The notes below the pieces were generated by a model, which saw only the letters and a program-made list of their open reading frames with translations, ran no database searches and was not told the origin of the DNA. Shown one piece after another: positions 1 to 11,628 of a stretch of 64,000 nt of DNA. The position numbers and the translations under genes are program-made. Within the stretch, counting starts at the first letter, position 1, and every line of letters starts with the position of its first letter. The stretch spans positions 930,001 through 994,000 of the forward strand of contig JAIXMG010000002.1 in assembly GCA_025201345.1 (NCBI GenBank). Reading direction: 5' to 3'. This stretch comes from Thamnidium elegans (lineage: Eukaryota; Mucoromycota; Mucoromycetes; Mucorales; Mucoraceae).

Positions 1-442
1 CATATAGCAAATTTAGATTACCAACTGTAAGAATAATAATGGGCAAGCAGTAAATATATCATGAGTCTATCCAATATTCATTCACTATGTTTTAACATCG
101 CTATGACTTATTACAAAAATCATGCAGTAACTGACTCTAATCTACTTGTAATCTCTAAAATTTTACTGTATACACTATTACCAAGAAAACAAAGAAGAAA
201 CGGCTAGAGATTATATCAAGGATTACCAGCTCTGAATACCCCGGTATCAACCACGGCCCTCTCTCCCAAAAGTAAAGAATAATTTGTAAATAAAAGTATG
301 CTCCGAAATACTAAATATATCTATTAATTAAGCATAAGAAAGATAAGATATATTAAAGTACTGTAACTGATTTAAAACGCACATTGATTGAGAATAAAAT
401 GTTTATTACACAGTAAAAAAAGAATATAAAAAGAAGTATATC
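1..442. other. AT-rich flank, no gene seen
   Basis: No reading frame or RNA gene that I can support lies here. The stretch is downstream of the P450 gene, whose stop codon is at 443-445 on the minus strand, so it should hold that gene's 3' UTR and the terminator. Nothing else is recognisable. Confidence 0.5.
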
Positions 443-2384
443 CTATACGCAATGCATAGCTGTTCTGGTACGTTTTTCAACTGTTATTTTCATACCATCC
501 TTCATAGATAAAGTAACCTGATTCGAGAACTCTACTACATGCCCAGGTACTCTAGTAAACTTATATTTCTTTAAAAGTAAAGACATCGCTAACAAGACTT
601 CCAATGTTGCCATATTTTGACCTACTTATATTTAGTATTTCTTAAACAGACTGATATGTAATATATATTTACCTAAGCATATTCTAGGTCCCATATGAAA
701 TACGACAAATTTTCCAGACTCTGGTCGAACCAAGTTACCTTCCTCCGAAAGCCAACGTTCTGGTTTAAACTGTTTAGCATCGGGTCCCCATACCTTTTCA
801 TGTCTACCTTGACAAAATGGTTGGAAGACTACTTCATCACCCTTTTTTACATGTGTACCGTCGGGCAAAATATCATCTTGTAATGCTTGTCTTCTGTTGC
901 TAGGTACAGATGGATACATACGAAGCACTTCATAAAGTCTACACACATAAAAAATATATAAGCTCCCGGATATAATTGATTTTATATGCCATAGTATGAC
1001 TTACACAGCATGAGAGTATTTCATTTTTTGAATTGCCTCGTACACTTTCACAGTATCCTCTTCGATACCATCCGGAATAAACGTTTCAATATCTTGTAAC
1101 AACTTATCCTCTACTTCTGGGTACTTCATTAAACAATAAAAGAACCAAGATAGTGTTTGAGCCGAAGTATCACGACCAGCAATCAACATATTCAACATGG
1201 TATCACGTAACTGAGTATCTGTATACAATTCCCCTGTAGCAGACTCAGCTTTCATAAACCGAAACAATAAATCAGTCTTGTAGTCATCTGATTTTGTAAA
1301 CAGATCAGGATTTTGTTCCTTTTCCAGACGACGTTGACGAATAATTCCATACACAAAATCATCAATGGTCTGTAAATGTTGTTTTACAGTCTTTTGTTTT
1401 CCAAACGTATCTTGAAACTTTCGAGTGATGGAATGGAACGGAAAGATAATACGCGAGTAGTTATCTAGCTGCAATATATCAAATGATTCTGAAAAATCTA
1501 CTCGCTTTAGTAACGAGTTTAATTTAACGCCAAATGCAATTCTATAAAAAAAAAAGAATAAGGAGTATTTATGAATACAAGTATTTTTTTTTTCATATAC
1601 ACAAAAAGAACTTACTCTACAAAGGTATCCATTGTATAACGAAGCATAAGGTTATGAAAATCAAGTACTTGAGAGTTTTCAACGGCCGGATCAAAAATTT
1701 GATCGCAAATAACATCAGCATGATCAATAAATACTCTATTATGCATAAATAAGTATATAATAGATACAAAGTATCATATGCTACAACTTTACCTAGTAAA
1801 CGCCGTTTGAAAGTTTTTTACATGAAAGATTTGAGACGAAGTTCTTCGTTGTAATCGCCAACTTTCGCCATCTGTATTAAAGATACCGTCACCAAAGAAA
1901 TCAAAAAACACGCGGCGAAAGTTTTGACTCTTGATGTAGTTATTAAAGTTATCTATTATTATTTTAATGTTTGAGAGCGTATTTTATATCTTTTTTTCTT
2001 TACCTTTAAGTATGTATTCGATATTTTTAGGATCTACAGTAGTAATATTACTAGGAATTCCAAGGGAAGAAGATCGGCTACACATATATAAAAAAACGGT
2101 AAACAATATATTCACACATATAAGAAAATATCGTGCACTTACAAGGTCAATGTATCCAATTGCTCATACACTTCCAGCAAATATTCAAAATAACGATGCT
2201 TATTTCTTGATATATTAAGCAAATTACCCAAGATGGGCACACCTTTTGGAGATGGTATACCTTCACGCTTTTCATCAAACAATGCGCGATCATTATACCT
2301 GATAGCGAGTAATCCAGTAATGGCTGCTACAGTTGATAACGCAGCTACAATACCTGTTCCAACATTCAATTTCAATTCAGACAT
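443..2384 (-). CDS. Cytochrome P450 monooxygenase, microsomal
   Basis: A haem-thiolate monooxygenase of the fungal CYP52/CYP63/CYP509-like type, probably acting on fatty acids or other lipids at the ER; the substrate is inferred only. Seven exons joined by short introns give about 514 residues, normal for the family. The first exon (2143-2384) has an N-terminal membrane anchor and a proline-rich hinge (GIPSPKGVPILGN). Later exons carry the helix-C WRLQRR stretch, the I-helix oxygen-binding motif AGRDTS, the K-helix ExxR as EVLR, the PERW element and the haem loop FHMGPRICLG with its Cys ligand. An intron interrupts the coding sequence directly after CLG, and the last exon resumes with QNMATLEVLL and stops at 443-445. 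All key residues are present, so it looks functional. It is divergent from the OMS1-like gene, 269 bp away. Exact CYP family not assigned. Confidence 0.93.
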
Positions 2385-2653
2385 GTTTTATTATAAAATA
2401 AAGAAATTTAAATAAGAAAAAAGAAACCCGTATAAAAGCTTTAATTATTCTATTTTTATATGCATTCTTTTGCATATTTATGTCATTTCTACGATAACGG
2501 ATGGTTAATACAAAAAGGAAAACCACAGTCTCCTTAACATAAATGCATAAGCACAGATGATTGGATAAATAAGCTGGGTTATATTTTATTTTTTATATGT
2601 AAACGAGGGGGTGTTGTGAGGGGTAAAAAAAAACTTTTTAATTATTTGTTACC

Positions 2654-3595
2654 ATGTCAACACGAAAAGCATTGCATAAAGCAACTCATGGTTTAAAATA
2701 TAAACCCATTTATACCCCACCACCTCCACCACCTCCACCAAAGTCACGACCCAAGTTGGCACCTATTTTAATGGGTGGTACTCTACTTTATGTTACAGCC
2801 ACGTATGTCAGTATGTTGGTATTTAAAAGTAAGAACGATACCAATGATATGATTGCAGGTAACGGACCAGAGGACCCGACCGTAACACCAAAGAGTTTTG
2901 ATACAACTGGTGTATGGGCTAACGTAGCTAAAAAATATGACGATGAAATTAATTGGGATGAAATTATTATGGGTATGGGTTTATTAAGACGTTGGTTGAT
3001 TGGAAAAGCAAAGGTATTGTTATTGTTATTATTATTAGTCTGAAACACAAAACTTGACTGATAAAAAAAAATATATAAGGGTGATGTATTAGAAGTATCA
3101 ACAGGTACAGGACGTAATTTCTCTTATTATAAACCAGATCAGGTGACTTCAGCAACATTTACAGATCGTCACGAACCAATGTTGGATCAAGCAAAAGAAA
3201 AGTTTGAATCTTATCGAGATAAATTTCATCATGCGTTCTTCAAAACAGCTAGTGTAGAAGAAAAGCATAGTAAAAAGTATGATACGATTGTAGATACATT
3301 CGGACTTTGTTCTTGTCAGGACCCAGTCGAGGCACTGGTTCAATTAGCAGATCAATGTAAATCAACAGAATCTCGAGTATTGTTGTTAGAACACGGTAGA
3401 TCACATTATGATTGGCTAAATCGATTATTAGATACCAATTTGGATAAACATGTTAAGCAATGGGGATGTTGGTGGAACAGAGATATTATGGGCTTATTTG
3501 AAGATGAAAGAGTAAAAAAAAAGCTTGAAATTGAACAAGTATCAAGATATCACTTTGGTACAACTTGTTACATTGTTGCTAAACCTAAAAAATAA
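2654..3595 (+). CDS. OMS1: OMS1-like mitochondrial inner-membrane methyltransferase
   Basis: Two exons (2654-3013 and 3080-3595; intron 66 bp) encode 291 residues. The N-terminus has a proline run (eight P near residue 22), then one hydrophobic membrane segment near residues 40-55 (MGGTLLYVTATYVSMLVF). The soluble part follows and carries the SAM-binding motif LEVSTGTGRN, which is created exactly by removal of the intron. The rest (DTFGLCS, LLLEHGR, WNRDI) matches the class I methyltransferase fold of yeast Oms1, a mitochondrial inner-membrane protein linked to respiratory function. The methyl acceptor is unknown in the family. The assignment to OMS1 rests on the membrane anchor plus the methyltransferase domain, so a related METTL-type enzyme is possible. 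Confidence 0.85.
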
Positions 3596-3775
3596 TACAA
3601 TAAAAAACCCAGTCTCTTTTTTGAAACTAAAACAAAAAAAAAGCGGCTTATTTCTAACTTTTTTTTTTTTTTTTGTGACGTGACTATATTTTTTTACTTG
3701 AAACCCCTTGACAATATTTTTTAAATTTTTTCTTTTTTTTTTTTTCTTCTTTCCTTAAAAAAAGAACTTCATAAA

Positions 3776-3780
3776 ATGAG
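3776..3780 (+). other. Five-base first coding exon of eIF4A
   Basis: ATG AG is followed directly by a GTAAAG donor. The intron (3781-3873) contains CTAAC and ends CAG at 3873. Joining AG to TAACGAACC gives M-S-N-E-P and keeps frame with the conserved N-terminus. No other upstream ATG gives a matching frame. Confidence 0.85.
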
Positions 3781-5265
3781 GTAAAGTATAACTCAAAACA
3801 AAGAAGAAGAAAAAAAGAGTAATGAAGTATTTTCTTGAATCGTAATCAACTAACTTTTATTATATAATAACAGTAACGAACCTTTGCAAGAAATCCAAGA
3901 TGCCGAAATTGAGGTAAAAAAAAAAAAAAACCATAAAACACACTAAAAAAAAAAAATAATAAAAATAATAAGAAAAATTTTTTAACTAAAATTTTTTCTT
4001 TTTTTTTTCGACATGTTATAGTCCAACTGGGATGAAGTTGTCGATAACTTTGATAACATGAACCTTAAGCCCGAACTTCTTCGTGGTGTTTATGCTTATG
4101 GGTAAGTAAAAGAGTTTTTTCTTTTTAAAAAAAAATAAATAAAGGGGCGTTTTTTTTTTTCAAAAAAGAAAGGAACCTAACAACATAAAAAAATAGTTTC
4201 GAACGTCCTTCTGCTATTCAACAACGTGCCATTATGCCCGTCATCAAGGGTCACGATGTTATTGCTCAAGCCCAATCCGGTACTGGTAAAACTGCCACTT
4301 TCTCCATCTCCGTTCTTCAATCTATTGATGTTGACCTCAAGGAACCTCAAGCTTTGATCCTTGCTCCTACCAGAGAATTAGCTCTCCAAATCCAAAAGGT
4401 TGTTTTAGCCCTTGGTGATTTCATGGGTATTAAGTCTCATGCTTGTATTGGTGGTACCAACGTCCGTGACGATATTGCCACTCTTCAATCTGGTGTCCAA
4501 GTTGTTGTTGGTACTCCCGGTCGTGTTTTCGATATGATCCAAAACCGTCGTGCTTTCAACACTAAGTCCATGAAGATGTTCGTTTTAGATGAAGCTGATG
4601 AGATGTTGTCTCGTGGTTTCAAGGATCAAATTTATGATGTTTTCCAATTGATGCCTGAGACTACCCAAGTTGTCCTTTTGTCTGCTACTATGCCCGCTGA
4701 AGTCTTGGAAGTTACCAAGAAGTTCATGAGAGATCCTATTAGAATTTTAGTTAAGCGTGATGAATTAACTTTGGAAGGTATCAAGCAATTCTATATTGCT
4801 GTTGATAAAGAAGAATGGAAATTAGATACTTTGTGTGATTTATATGAAACTGTCACTATCACTCAAGCTGTTATTTTCTGTAACACCCGTAGAAAGGTTG
4901 ATTGGTTAACTGATAAACTCCAAGCTCGTGAGTTCACTGTTTCTGCCATGCATGGTGATATGGATCAATCTCAACGTGATGTCATTATGAAGGAATTCCG
5001 TTCCGGTTCTTCTCGTGTTCTTATTACCACTGATTTATTAGCTCGTGGTATTGATGTTCAACAAGTTTCTTTAGTTATCAACTACGATTTACCCTCTAAC
5101 CGTGAAAACTATATTCATCGTATCGGTCGTGGTGGTCGTTTCGGTCGTAAGGGTGTTGCTATCAATTTTGTTTCCGGTGATGATGTTCGTGCCATGAGAG
5201 ATATCGAACAATTCTACAACACTCAAATTGATGAAATGCCTATGAACGTTGCTGACCTCATTTAA
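3776..5265 (+). CDS. TIF1: Translation initiation factor eIF4A, DEAD-box RNA helicase
   Basis: The ATP-dependent RNA helicase of the cap-binding complex eIF4F, which unwinds 5' UTRs during ribosome scanning. Four exons (3776-3780, 3874-3913, 4022-4101, 4197-5265) give exactly 397 residues, the usual eIF4A length. Visible motifs in order: Q-motif ([10 protein letters not shown]), Walker [30 protein letters not shown], then in the second RecA domain [14 protein letters not shown] and [13 protein letters not shown]. The last is the conserved HRIGRxGR box. The first exon is only five bases, ATG AG; splicing restores [15 protein letters not shown] before [10 protein letters not shown]. The codon choice is biased to C/T-ending codons, as expected of a highly expressed gene. 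A TGACGTGA element lies about 93 bp upstream. Confidence 0.97.
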
Positions 5266-5357
5266 ATAATATTATTAAAACAAAAACACTTCATTTTAAA
5301 AAATAAAAATATTTATATAAATAATAAGAAGATACATCTATTTTTTATTTTATTTTT

Positions 5358-6384
5358 TTATTGTTCGGCTTTAGTAGTAGGATTCGTTTGGGTTGTAGAT
5401 GATTCTGCACTATGAGGAGGGTAAGGGTGTTGAGCCTGTTGTGCTTGTTGTTGAGCAAATTGTTGAAGCTGAAGTTGATACTGTTGCATTTGTTCAGCTG
5501 TCAATTGAGGATAATAAGCTGTGCTTGTGTCCATCGCCTAAAGAGAGAGAATATTTTAATTAACTTTTTTTACTTTCAATTCAACTATTATCACTTTTTA
5601 CTTACTTGTTGAGGAGCATATTGAGCAACTGCGCCTTGAGGATAATAATTATTATATTCTGGTTGTTGTTGCTGTTGTTGCTGCTGTTGCTGTTGTTGTT
5701 GGTCAAAAGGTACATTTTGACTCTTTACAGCTTCTTCTCTAGGTACAATATCAATTAAAAAATCACACATATCCGTTTTAGAAATGGCTGTAGCAATGTC
5801 AGATCTTTGTAAAGTACGTCTCTTATTTTCTTCAGCATGAACCCTAACAACCTTATTATTATTTTCGCTCCCTTCTTTCTCCTTTAATATATCTCTCTTA
5901 CCAGGCACGCTTTGTTAATTCCGTAATAAATATTTCACAACCCTTGGCAAATAAAACAGGAGCCTAAAAAAAACAATAACATTTTAAATACCTTTTATCA
6001 CTTCATCTTGTTTATTGTTATTTTTTACCTCGGCACTAATCATCTATTCATCGCGTCATAAAAAAAATGTGTTATCGATGGTAAAAAAAAAAAAAACATT
6101 ACATTATAAAATCAAACCTTGACTTCTTGGTCAGTCTTCATAACCTTTTTAATTCTTGCCAATGGTAAAGGATGGTTCTTGAAATCGGATTCAAACATGT
6201 CAGCTAAATGCATTTGTTCACTCCAAAACTTTCCCAAATCAAAAGCAGGATAATTGCTCGTATTAGCAGAAGTAACTGAAGCCAAACCACTAGTTACTTG
6301 TTGTTGTTGCTGAGGTGTAATACCTTCAGCAGGTACCTGAACGTACTGTGGTTGTTGTTGATCTACAGGTTGTTGTGAAGACAT
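5358..6384 (-). CDS. HAP5: CCAAT-binding factor subunit C (NF-YC / Hap5)
   Basis: A histone-fold subunit of the heterotrimeric NF-Y/HAP complex, which binds CCAAT boxes with NF-YA and NF-YB in the nucleus. Five exons (6118-6384, 6029-6043, 5902-5963, 5606-5843, 5358-5537) give 253 residues. The histone fold runs from [13 protein letters not shown] through [21 protein letters not shown] to [19 protein letters not shown] and DFLIDIVPR, all strongly conserved. The flanks are Gln-rich ([10 protein letters not shown] at the start and a pure Gln run after NVPFDQ), as in many NF-YC proteins. The second exon is just 15 bases (MISAE). A 58 bp intron lies inside the fold between W and VHAEEN; reading through it would add an artefactual basic stretch. 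It lies 127 bp downstream of the cyclin gene on the same strand. Confidence 0.95.
5651..5701 (-). repeat. CAG/CAA polyglutamine tract in NF-YC
   Basis: A mixed CAA/CAG run codes for more than a dozen glutamines after the histone fold of the NF-YC protein. Interrupted Gln codons suggest a relatively stable tract. Confidence 0.8.
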
Positions 6385-6510
6385 CTTTTATTATATATAA
6401 TATATATATATTTCTTTTTTTTAAAAAAAAATTATATGTACAACAATTTAAAAAAAAGGAAAGAAAAAAAAAAATACGCGAAAGTAGTGTTAACACACGT
6501 CACATTATTT

Positions 6511-7790
6511 CTATTTTTTCTCTGTATATTTTGGCAGTTTGTACACTTCCATGATGGATGCGGCAATTTCTATATAATAAAAAAAAGTTAATACATTTAA
6601 AAGGAGGAGAAGAGTGTAATCAACTTTATTACCTCCAATTAATTCGCTATGTCCTTGTAAATATTGCGCCCAATTTGTATTTGTATCGCTAGGAAGCTTA
6701 GTACCGCTTGTTTGGTACCCCATAACTAAAGCAGTTGCTGCTATTGCTTTTGGTTCGTACCATAGATTTAACGGTAACCGAAAACTTAATTACTTGTTAA
6801 CTAATTTGCACTTTTTTTGTCGTATTATTTTTTGTTTTTTTTTGTTTATATATGTACCTGTCATTGATGAACGCTAATGCTGCTGTTGCAATTTCATTTG
6901 GTACTAGAGTATCATACCTGGTTACTTTCTATATTTCTCTCTCTCGTTACATTATCATATTATATATATATATATACTTACTACCAACTTCTTTTACAAA
7001 TTCCAACATATCATAATACGGATGCTCAAATGACATGTCAAAACATACTACTTCTAAAACTAATAATTCGTTATATAGTAAATCTGAAATGAACTTCGCC
7101 TAACCCCACAAAAAGAAATATAAATATGACATTTCTTCTACATCCTCCCTCCTCCTCCTCCTTCTTTTTTTTTTCTGTCACTTACAATTGCCTTTTCGCT
7201 TCTAGTTTCTTTTGGTTTATATGTCCAAGACTTTGCGATATCTTGTGCTCTACGGGACGATTCATCACTTTTACATGCTATAAATAAGCACGCTTGCGCT
7301 ATTCTCTATTTTACAAGAATAAGTTTACTTGTTTTCTTAGTTTTTTCTTTTTTAAAAAAAGCGTTACCGTATATTTATAGTCATAAAAGGATTTGCGTGT
7401 AAAAAAACGATGATATAGTGTAGAAGCTGTTGCCACTGTATGTACAGGTCTAAGACATGGTTACTGAGATTAGATCAAAAAAAAGAGTGGATGTTACTTA
7501 CAATTCTAATCGATATCCAACAATCTGTATTAAACAAACACCTCGCATTCGGTACAGTAATTCTTCTTCGTAACGCATACCGTTTAGTATAGAAGGTGTG
7601 TTTTTACTATCTTCCTTGTGCATAAACCACTAATTACAGTTGAAATCAAATGGAAAAGAAAGAAAATGAGTTTTTTTTTGTGTTTTTTGAGGTAAAACAA
7701 GTTTTATAAGTGGAAATAATAATAATAAAAATCCAGGCATAAAAAGGCTGATAAAATAGTAAAAGTTGATAATTTTACCTGGCTCGACAT
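6511..7790 (-). CDS. Cyclin K/T/Ctk2-like transcriptional cyclin
   Basis: Eight exons give a small cyclin of about 244 residues. The first cyclin box starts WFMHKEDSKNTPSILNGM, closely matching the W-x3-K/R-E-x2-TPSI..G signature of cyclins K, T and yeast Ctk2, which activate kinases that phosphorylate the RNA polymerase II C-terminal domain. It continues through VHTVATASTLYHRFFTRKSF and ACLFIACKSDESSRRAQDI, where the cyclin Lys and the following acidic residues are conserved. The second box (LPNEIATAALAFINDS, LPLNLWYEPKAIAATAL) is present. The first exon is only 12 bases (MSSQ), at 7779-7790. The protein ends at the second box without a long tail, so it is compact for a P-TEFb cyclin; Ctk2 or cyclin K-like is the best guess. 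It is divergent from the expansin-like gene. Confidence 0.85.
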
Positions 7791-8125
7791 TGTTGTATTA
7801 TAGCGATTAAACAAAAAAAAACTAAAAATAAAAAAAGGATTTTTTTTATTATACCGTATTCTTATTTCGATTCAGACAGGTTTTGTCCAGTCAGAAAGAA
7901 AAAAGAAACCAGTACGGAAAATTAAATTATCCGTTTTATTGTTTAAACCGCATTGTCGATCTTACATAAAAAAAAAGTGAATCCCATGTTAACTTTTACA
8001 ACCCTTGGATTAAAAATAACGTTATGAGACCCTCTGAAACTAATGCATCATTCCCTTGAACTTATATCAAAAAATTGAAAATTTCTTCGTTTTTTATATT
8101 TCTACTTTTTTTGTACTCTTTAAAT

Positions 8126-9328
8126 ATGAAAGGAATATTAACTACAATCTGTGCTTTGGCATTATTCGGCTCTGCTACCACAAAAACTTTTCCTAATGAT
8201 TTGTATTATAGTCATCATCCTGACTTGGCTATAGCTGATTATTCCAGCTCTGGTAATACAATACATTCCAATTGAAAAAAAAACACTACTAATTTTTTTT
8301 GTTGTTGTTGTGTCATTGACAGAATACTCAAGAGGTAGAAATAGTTTATATGAAGGACCTCAACGTAACTCCTACGGTGAAGACTCTCACACTGATTACA
8401 GAGAAAGACGTCCTTACCGAGCAAACTACGATGGCAATGAAAAGAAGGCATCACTTGTCTATAACCAAGACGGTAGTATCAATTGGGCGGAGACCAAGTC
8501 CAAAAAGCACAAGGTCGCTGAGGTTGATGATAAGGGATATCTTAAGTTTCCTATAGATGGCAGCAGAGACAGCAATATCGGCAATGAAGGCAATGTAAAT
8601 AATCGTATGAGTAGTACTGACTCCAATAATAATAATAATGATAATCAGCAAAATAATAACGACCAATACGAAAGTAGTTACGGTAACCGCAATCAAGGTG
8701 ACTACAACCAAGGTAGCAACCAAGGTAGCAGCCAAGGTAGCAGCCAAGGTAGCAGCCAAGGTAACAACAACTATGATAATAATCAAGGTAACAACAACTA
8801 CGGAAATAACCAAGGTAGTAATAACTACGGTGGTAATAGCCAAGGCGGTAACAACTACGGTGATAACAGCCAAAACAGTAACAATTACGGTGGTAACAAC
8901 CAAGGCAGTAACAACTACGGTAACAACCAAGGTAATAACAACTACCGAACCACCCAAAAGTACAACGCTTACCGAGACGACGCTAAATCAAGTGCAAGAT
9001 TTGCTGGAGGAATGCGTCTTGCAGGAGTAGAACCTGAAGATGGTTACTTTCATGGCACCGGTACTTTCTATGATTTGGAAACTCGAACTGGAACTTGTGG
9101 AAAGCAACATAAGAATATGGAAATGGTTGCTGCACTCAATGCTGAACAGATGGGTGATAGTAACAGTAGTAATGAAAACTGTGGGAAGGAAATTGAGGTA
9201 GTTGGTCCCAATGGTAAAACTGTTACGGTTACAGTTGTAGATAGTTGTAAGACATGTGAGTCTGGTGGTCTTGATCTTAGTCCCGCAGGTAAAATGAAAA
9301 AAAAAAATACTTATTTTTTTTACTAACG

Positions 9329-9394
<66 letters not shown>

Positions 9395-9493
9395 TCTTTA
9401 TATATATATATATATATATACATATACATAGCTTATGAAGAACTTGGCGACTTTAGCCACGGTTCTATTCCTATCAAATGGAAGTTTATATAA
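8126..9493 (+). CDS. Secreted expansin-like protein, double-psi beta-barrel with Asn/Gly/Gln repeat linker
   Basis: Three exons (8126-8252, 8323-9288, 9432-9493) give 384 residues. The start at 8126 yields a clean signal peptide (MKGILTTICALALFGSA); an in-frame ATG at 8075 would only lengthen the hydrophobic leader. The middle (about residues 150-255) is low complexity: many NNYGGNNQGS-type units rich in Asn, Gly, Gln and Ser. The C-terminal 100 residues are a DPBB/RlpA-like barrel: GTGTFYDL, TGTCGK, VAALNAEQMG, CGKEIEV, VTVVDSCKTC and LDLSPAAYEEL. This matches fungal loosenin/expansin-like proteins, which loosen polysaccharide walls without hydrolysis. No separate carbohydrate-binding domain follows. 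The last intron holds long CT and TA microsatellites. Wall role is inferred from family. Confidence 0.88.
8698..8948 (+). repeat. Coding tandem repeat (Asn/Gly/Gln/Ser/Tyr units)
   Basis: Imperfect repeats of about 9-30 bases built from CAAGGTAGCAGC and AACAACTACGGT units, all kept in frame within the expansin-like gene. The protein product alternates SQGS and NNYGNNQG, a prion-like or adhesive linker composition. Confidence 0.85.
9333..9424. repeat. (CT)n then (TA)n microsatellite in intron
   Basis: About 65 bases of nearly pure CT dinucleotides, with a few TTTC interruptions, are followed by about 24 bases of TA. The block fills most of the 143 bp last intron (9289-9431) of the expansin-like gene. 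Confidence 0.95.
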
Positions 9494-9627
9494 AATAACA
9501 TGTAAATAAATCTCCATCACATAGCGTTCTTATTTTTAAAAACCCGAAACCATTTTAAGAACTAATTGTCGGTTTTGGAAACAATTGTGGTATTCCCTTT
9601 TCTCTTTTTCTTTTTTTAAAAAACAAA

Positions 9628-11551
9628 ATGAGATTTTATCTATCTCTGTTATTGGCGTTGGGTATATCCCATTTAGCCTATGCAGAATTTTATAGACCCG
9701 GATCTCATATTCGACAGTAAATATTTTTTCTAACTGTATAAACACTTGTCTAAAAGAAAAATTTCTCGTAGAAAAATTCAAATAAACCAAGCCTCTACTC
9801 AAGTAACAACTGAAGAAAAAGTTCCTGAAAAATATGGCCCTTACTTTTTCGATCAACCTATTGATCATTTCTCGTTAAACACTAGCACTTTTAGACATAG
9901 ATATTGGGCAAATACCGATCATTATAAGACGGGTGGCCCTGTTATCTGTAAGTAAAATCGAGATATAATAAAGTAAACACTCAAAAGACGAAAAAAAAAT
10001 AACATTTTATTTTATTTTAGTGTATAACGCGGGAGAGACTCCTGCTGACGGCCGGTCATTTTACGTTATAAACTCTACTATGGCTGAGCTCGCCAAACAA
10101 CTGGATGGAATTATTATTGTTATGGAACACAGATTTTATGGTTCATCTATGCCTGCTCCCGTAATCCTCCAAAAAAAAAATCTCTCACGATAAAATACTT
10201 ATTTTATTTTTTTCCGCTTAGGACTTTTCCGCCAAGTCTTTAGAAACATTAAATACCAAGCAAGCTTTAGAAGATATCGCATCATTTATCAAAGATTTAA
10301 AGGTATTCATTTATCTTTGTAATTATTTGGTTTCAAATAAACTAACTTGCGCTCTAAAAAAAAGTTACCTAACCTTAATGCCGAACTTCCTCCCGCCCCC
10401 GAAACGAAATATATCGTATACGGTGGTAGTTATAGTGGCAATCTTGCTGCTTGGATGCGTCTAAAATACCCTCACCTTGTATTTGCTGCAGTTCCTTCTT
10501 CTGCGCCTGTTCAAATGAGTTATAACTACTACCAGTATTACGACCCTATTCGTAAATACGGCCCTAAACATTGTATTCATGCTATTCGCTCTGTTGTTTT
10601 GTATGTTGATCATATTTTATTCAGTCCTTTTAATCACCACAAAATTAACTTGAAAAGAAAATTTGGTGCAGAAGACTTGCAACACGATGATGATTTTGCT
10701 GAACGTAAAGTTTTTATTTGTATATTTTTTTTAAAAAAAAAGCATCATTTTTTACTAACGCTACCAATGTTTATAGTATTATCTTATCCTTTAGGATTAT
10801 GGCAAGAAATGACACCTGCTTCTAACCCTTTTGAAGAAGAATTTTGTTCTATATTTGAAGGTTTATCTACTGTCCATGAATATGTTAATGCATATGGTAA
10901 CTTCACAAAGAATATTATCAAGAAAGCTTGTGATAAGGATGAAACAGTCAATGAATGTATGGATACACATGATCCTAGAAGCAAAATGTATCAAGATGTC
11001 ACTTCCGAATCGCGGGCTTGGTTATGGCAGGTCTGTACAGAATATGCTTACTGGCAAACAGGTTCCCCCATTTGGCACTCAACTATTGTTTCTCGTAAAT
11101 TAAACACGGCTTGGTTTGAACGCCAATGCCCTTTAATGTTTGGTGAACATGAAGTACCCAAGAGACCTATTTGGCGCGAAATTAATCGAGAGTATGAAGG
11201 TTGGTATACGAGTTTAGATCGCGTGTTTTGGATTGATGGTGAGTGGGATCCTTGGCGTACACTTAGTGTTCAAAGTGATGATGCACCCGATCGTTCTGAA
11301 TGGAAGGAAGACGCTCGTTATGTCGTTTTACCTGAATCTGTTCATCACTGGGTAATTATAAATTATTATTTTTCATGCAACTTTCTTAATTCTAACACCT
11401 CTTTTTTTAATTTTTTTTACAGGATTTCTTTGTTAGTGGCACTGTATCTGATTTCATTAAGAATACTCAAGACCAAGTTTATGAAACTTTGAAACGATGG
11501 ATCAGTGAAGCAGATGCTTCTCCTACAATGAAATACCAATCAAATATTTAA
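9628..11551 (+). CDS. Serine carboxypeptidase S28 family (prolyl carboxypeptidase-like), secreted
   Basis: Seven exons (9628-9716, 9772-9947, 10021-10160, 10222-10302, 10365-10704, 10777-11351, 11423-11551) sum to 509 residues, typical for S28 peptidases such as lysosomal Pro-X carboxypeptidase and DPP7. These cleave after proline. The signal peptide is MRFYLSLLLALGISHLAYA. The substrate-binding region has YFFDQPIDHFS and LYNAGE. The catalytic serine sits in GGSYSG (near residue 184), the aspartate in WIDGEWDPW and the histidine in PESVHHWD; the last is completed across an intron. Cysteines expected for disulfides are present. No defects are visible, so an active secreted or vacuolar enzyme is likely. 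Confidence 0.94.
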
Positions 11552-11628
11552 AAATAAATAGTTTTTATTTTACTTTATAAAAAAAAATTGTATATAAACT
11601 TTGTAAGAAAAAGTAATATATATCTTCT

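Noticed and set aside
5844..5901. Read-through insertion ([15 protein letters not shown]) in NF-YC
   Set aside because: It is a 58 bp GT-AG intron; removing it joins W to VHAEENKRR exactly as in all NF-YC proteins.
8451..8957. 168-codon antisense frame in the expansin-like gene, rich in Val, Thr and Ile
   Set aside because: It is produced by the tandem repeats of the sense gene. Composition is a direct mirror of Asn/Gly/Gln codons.
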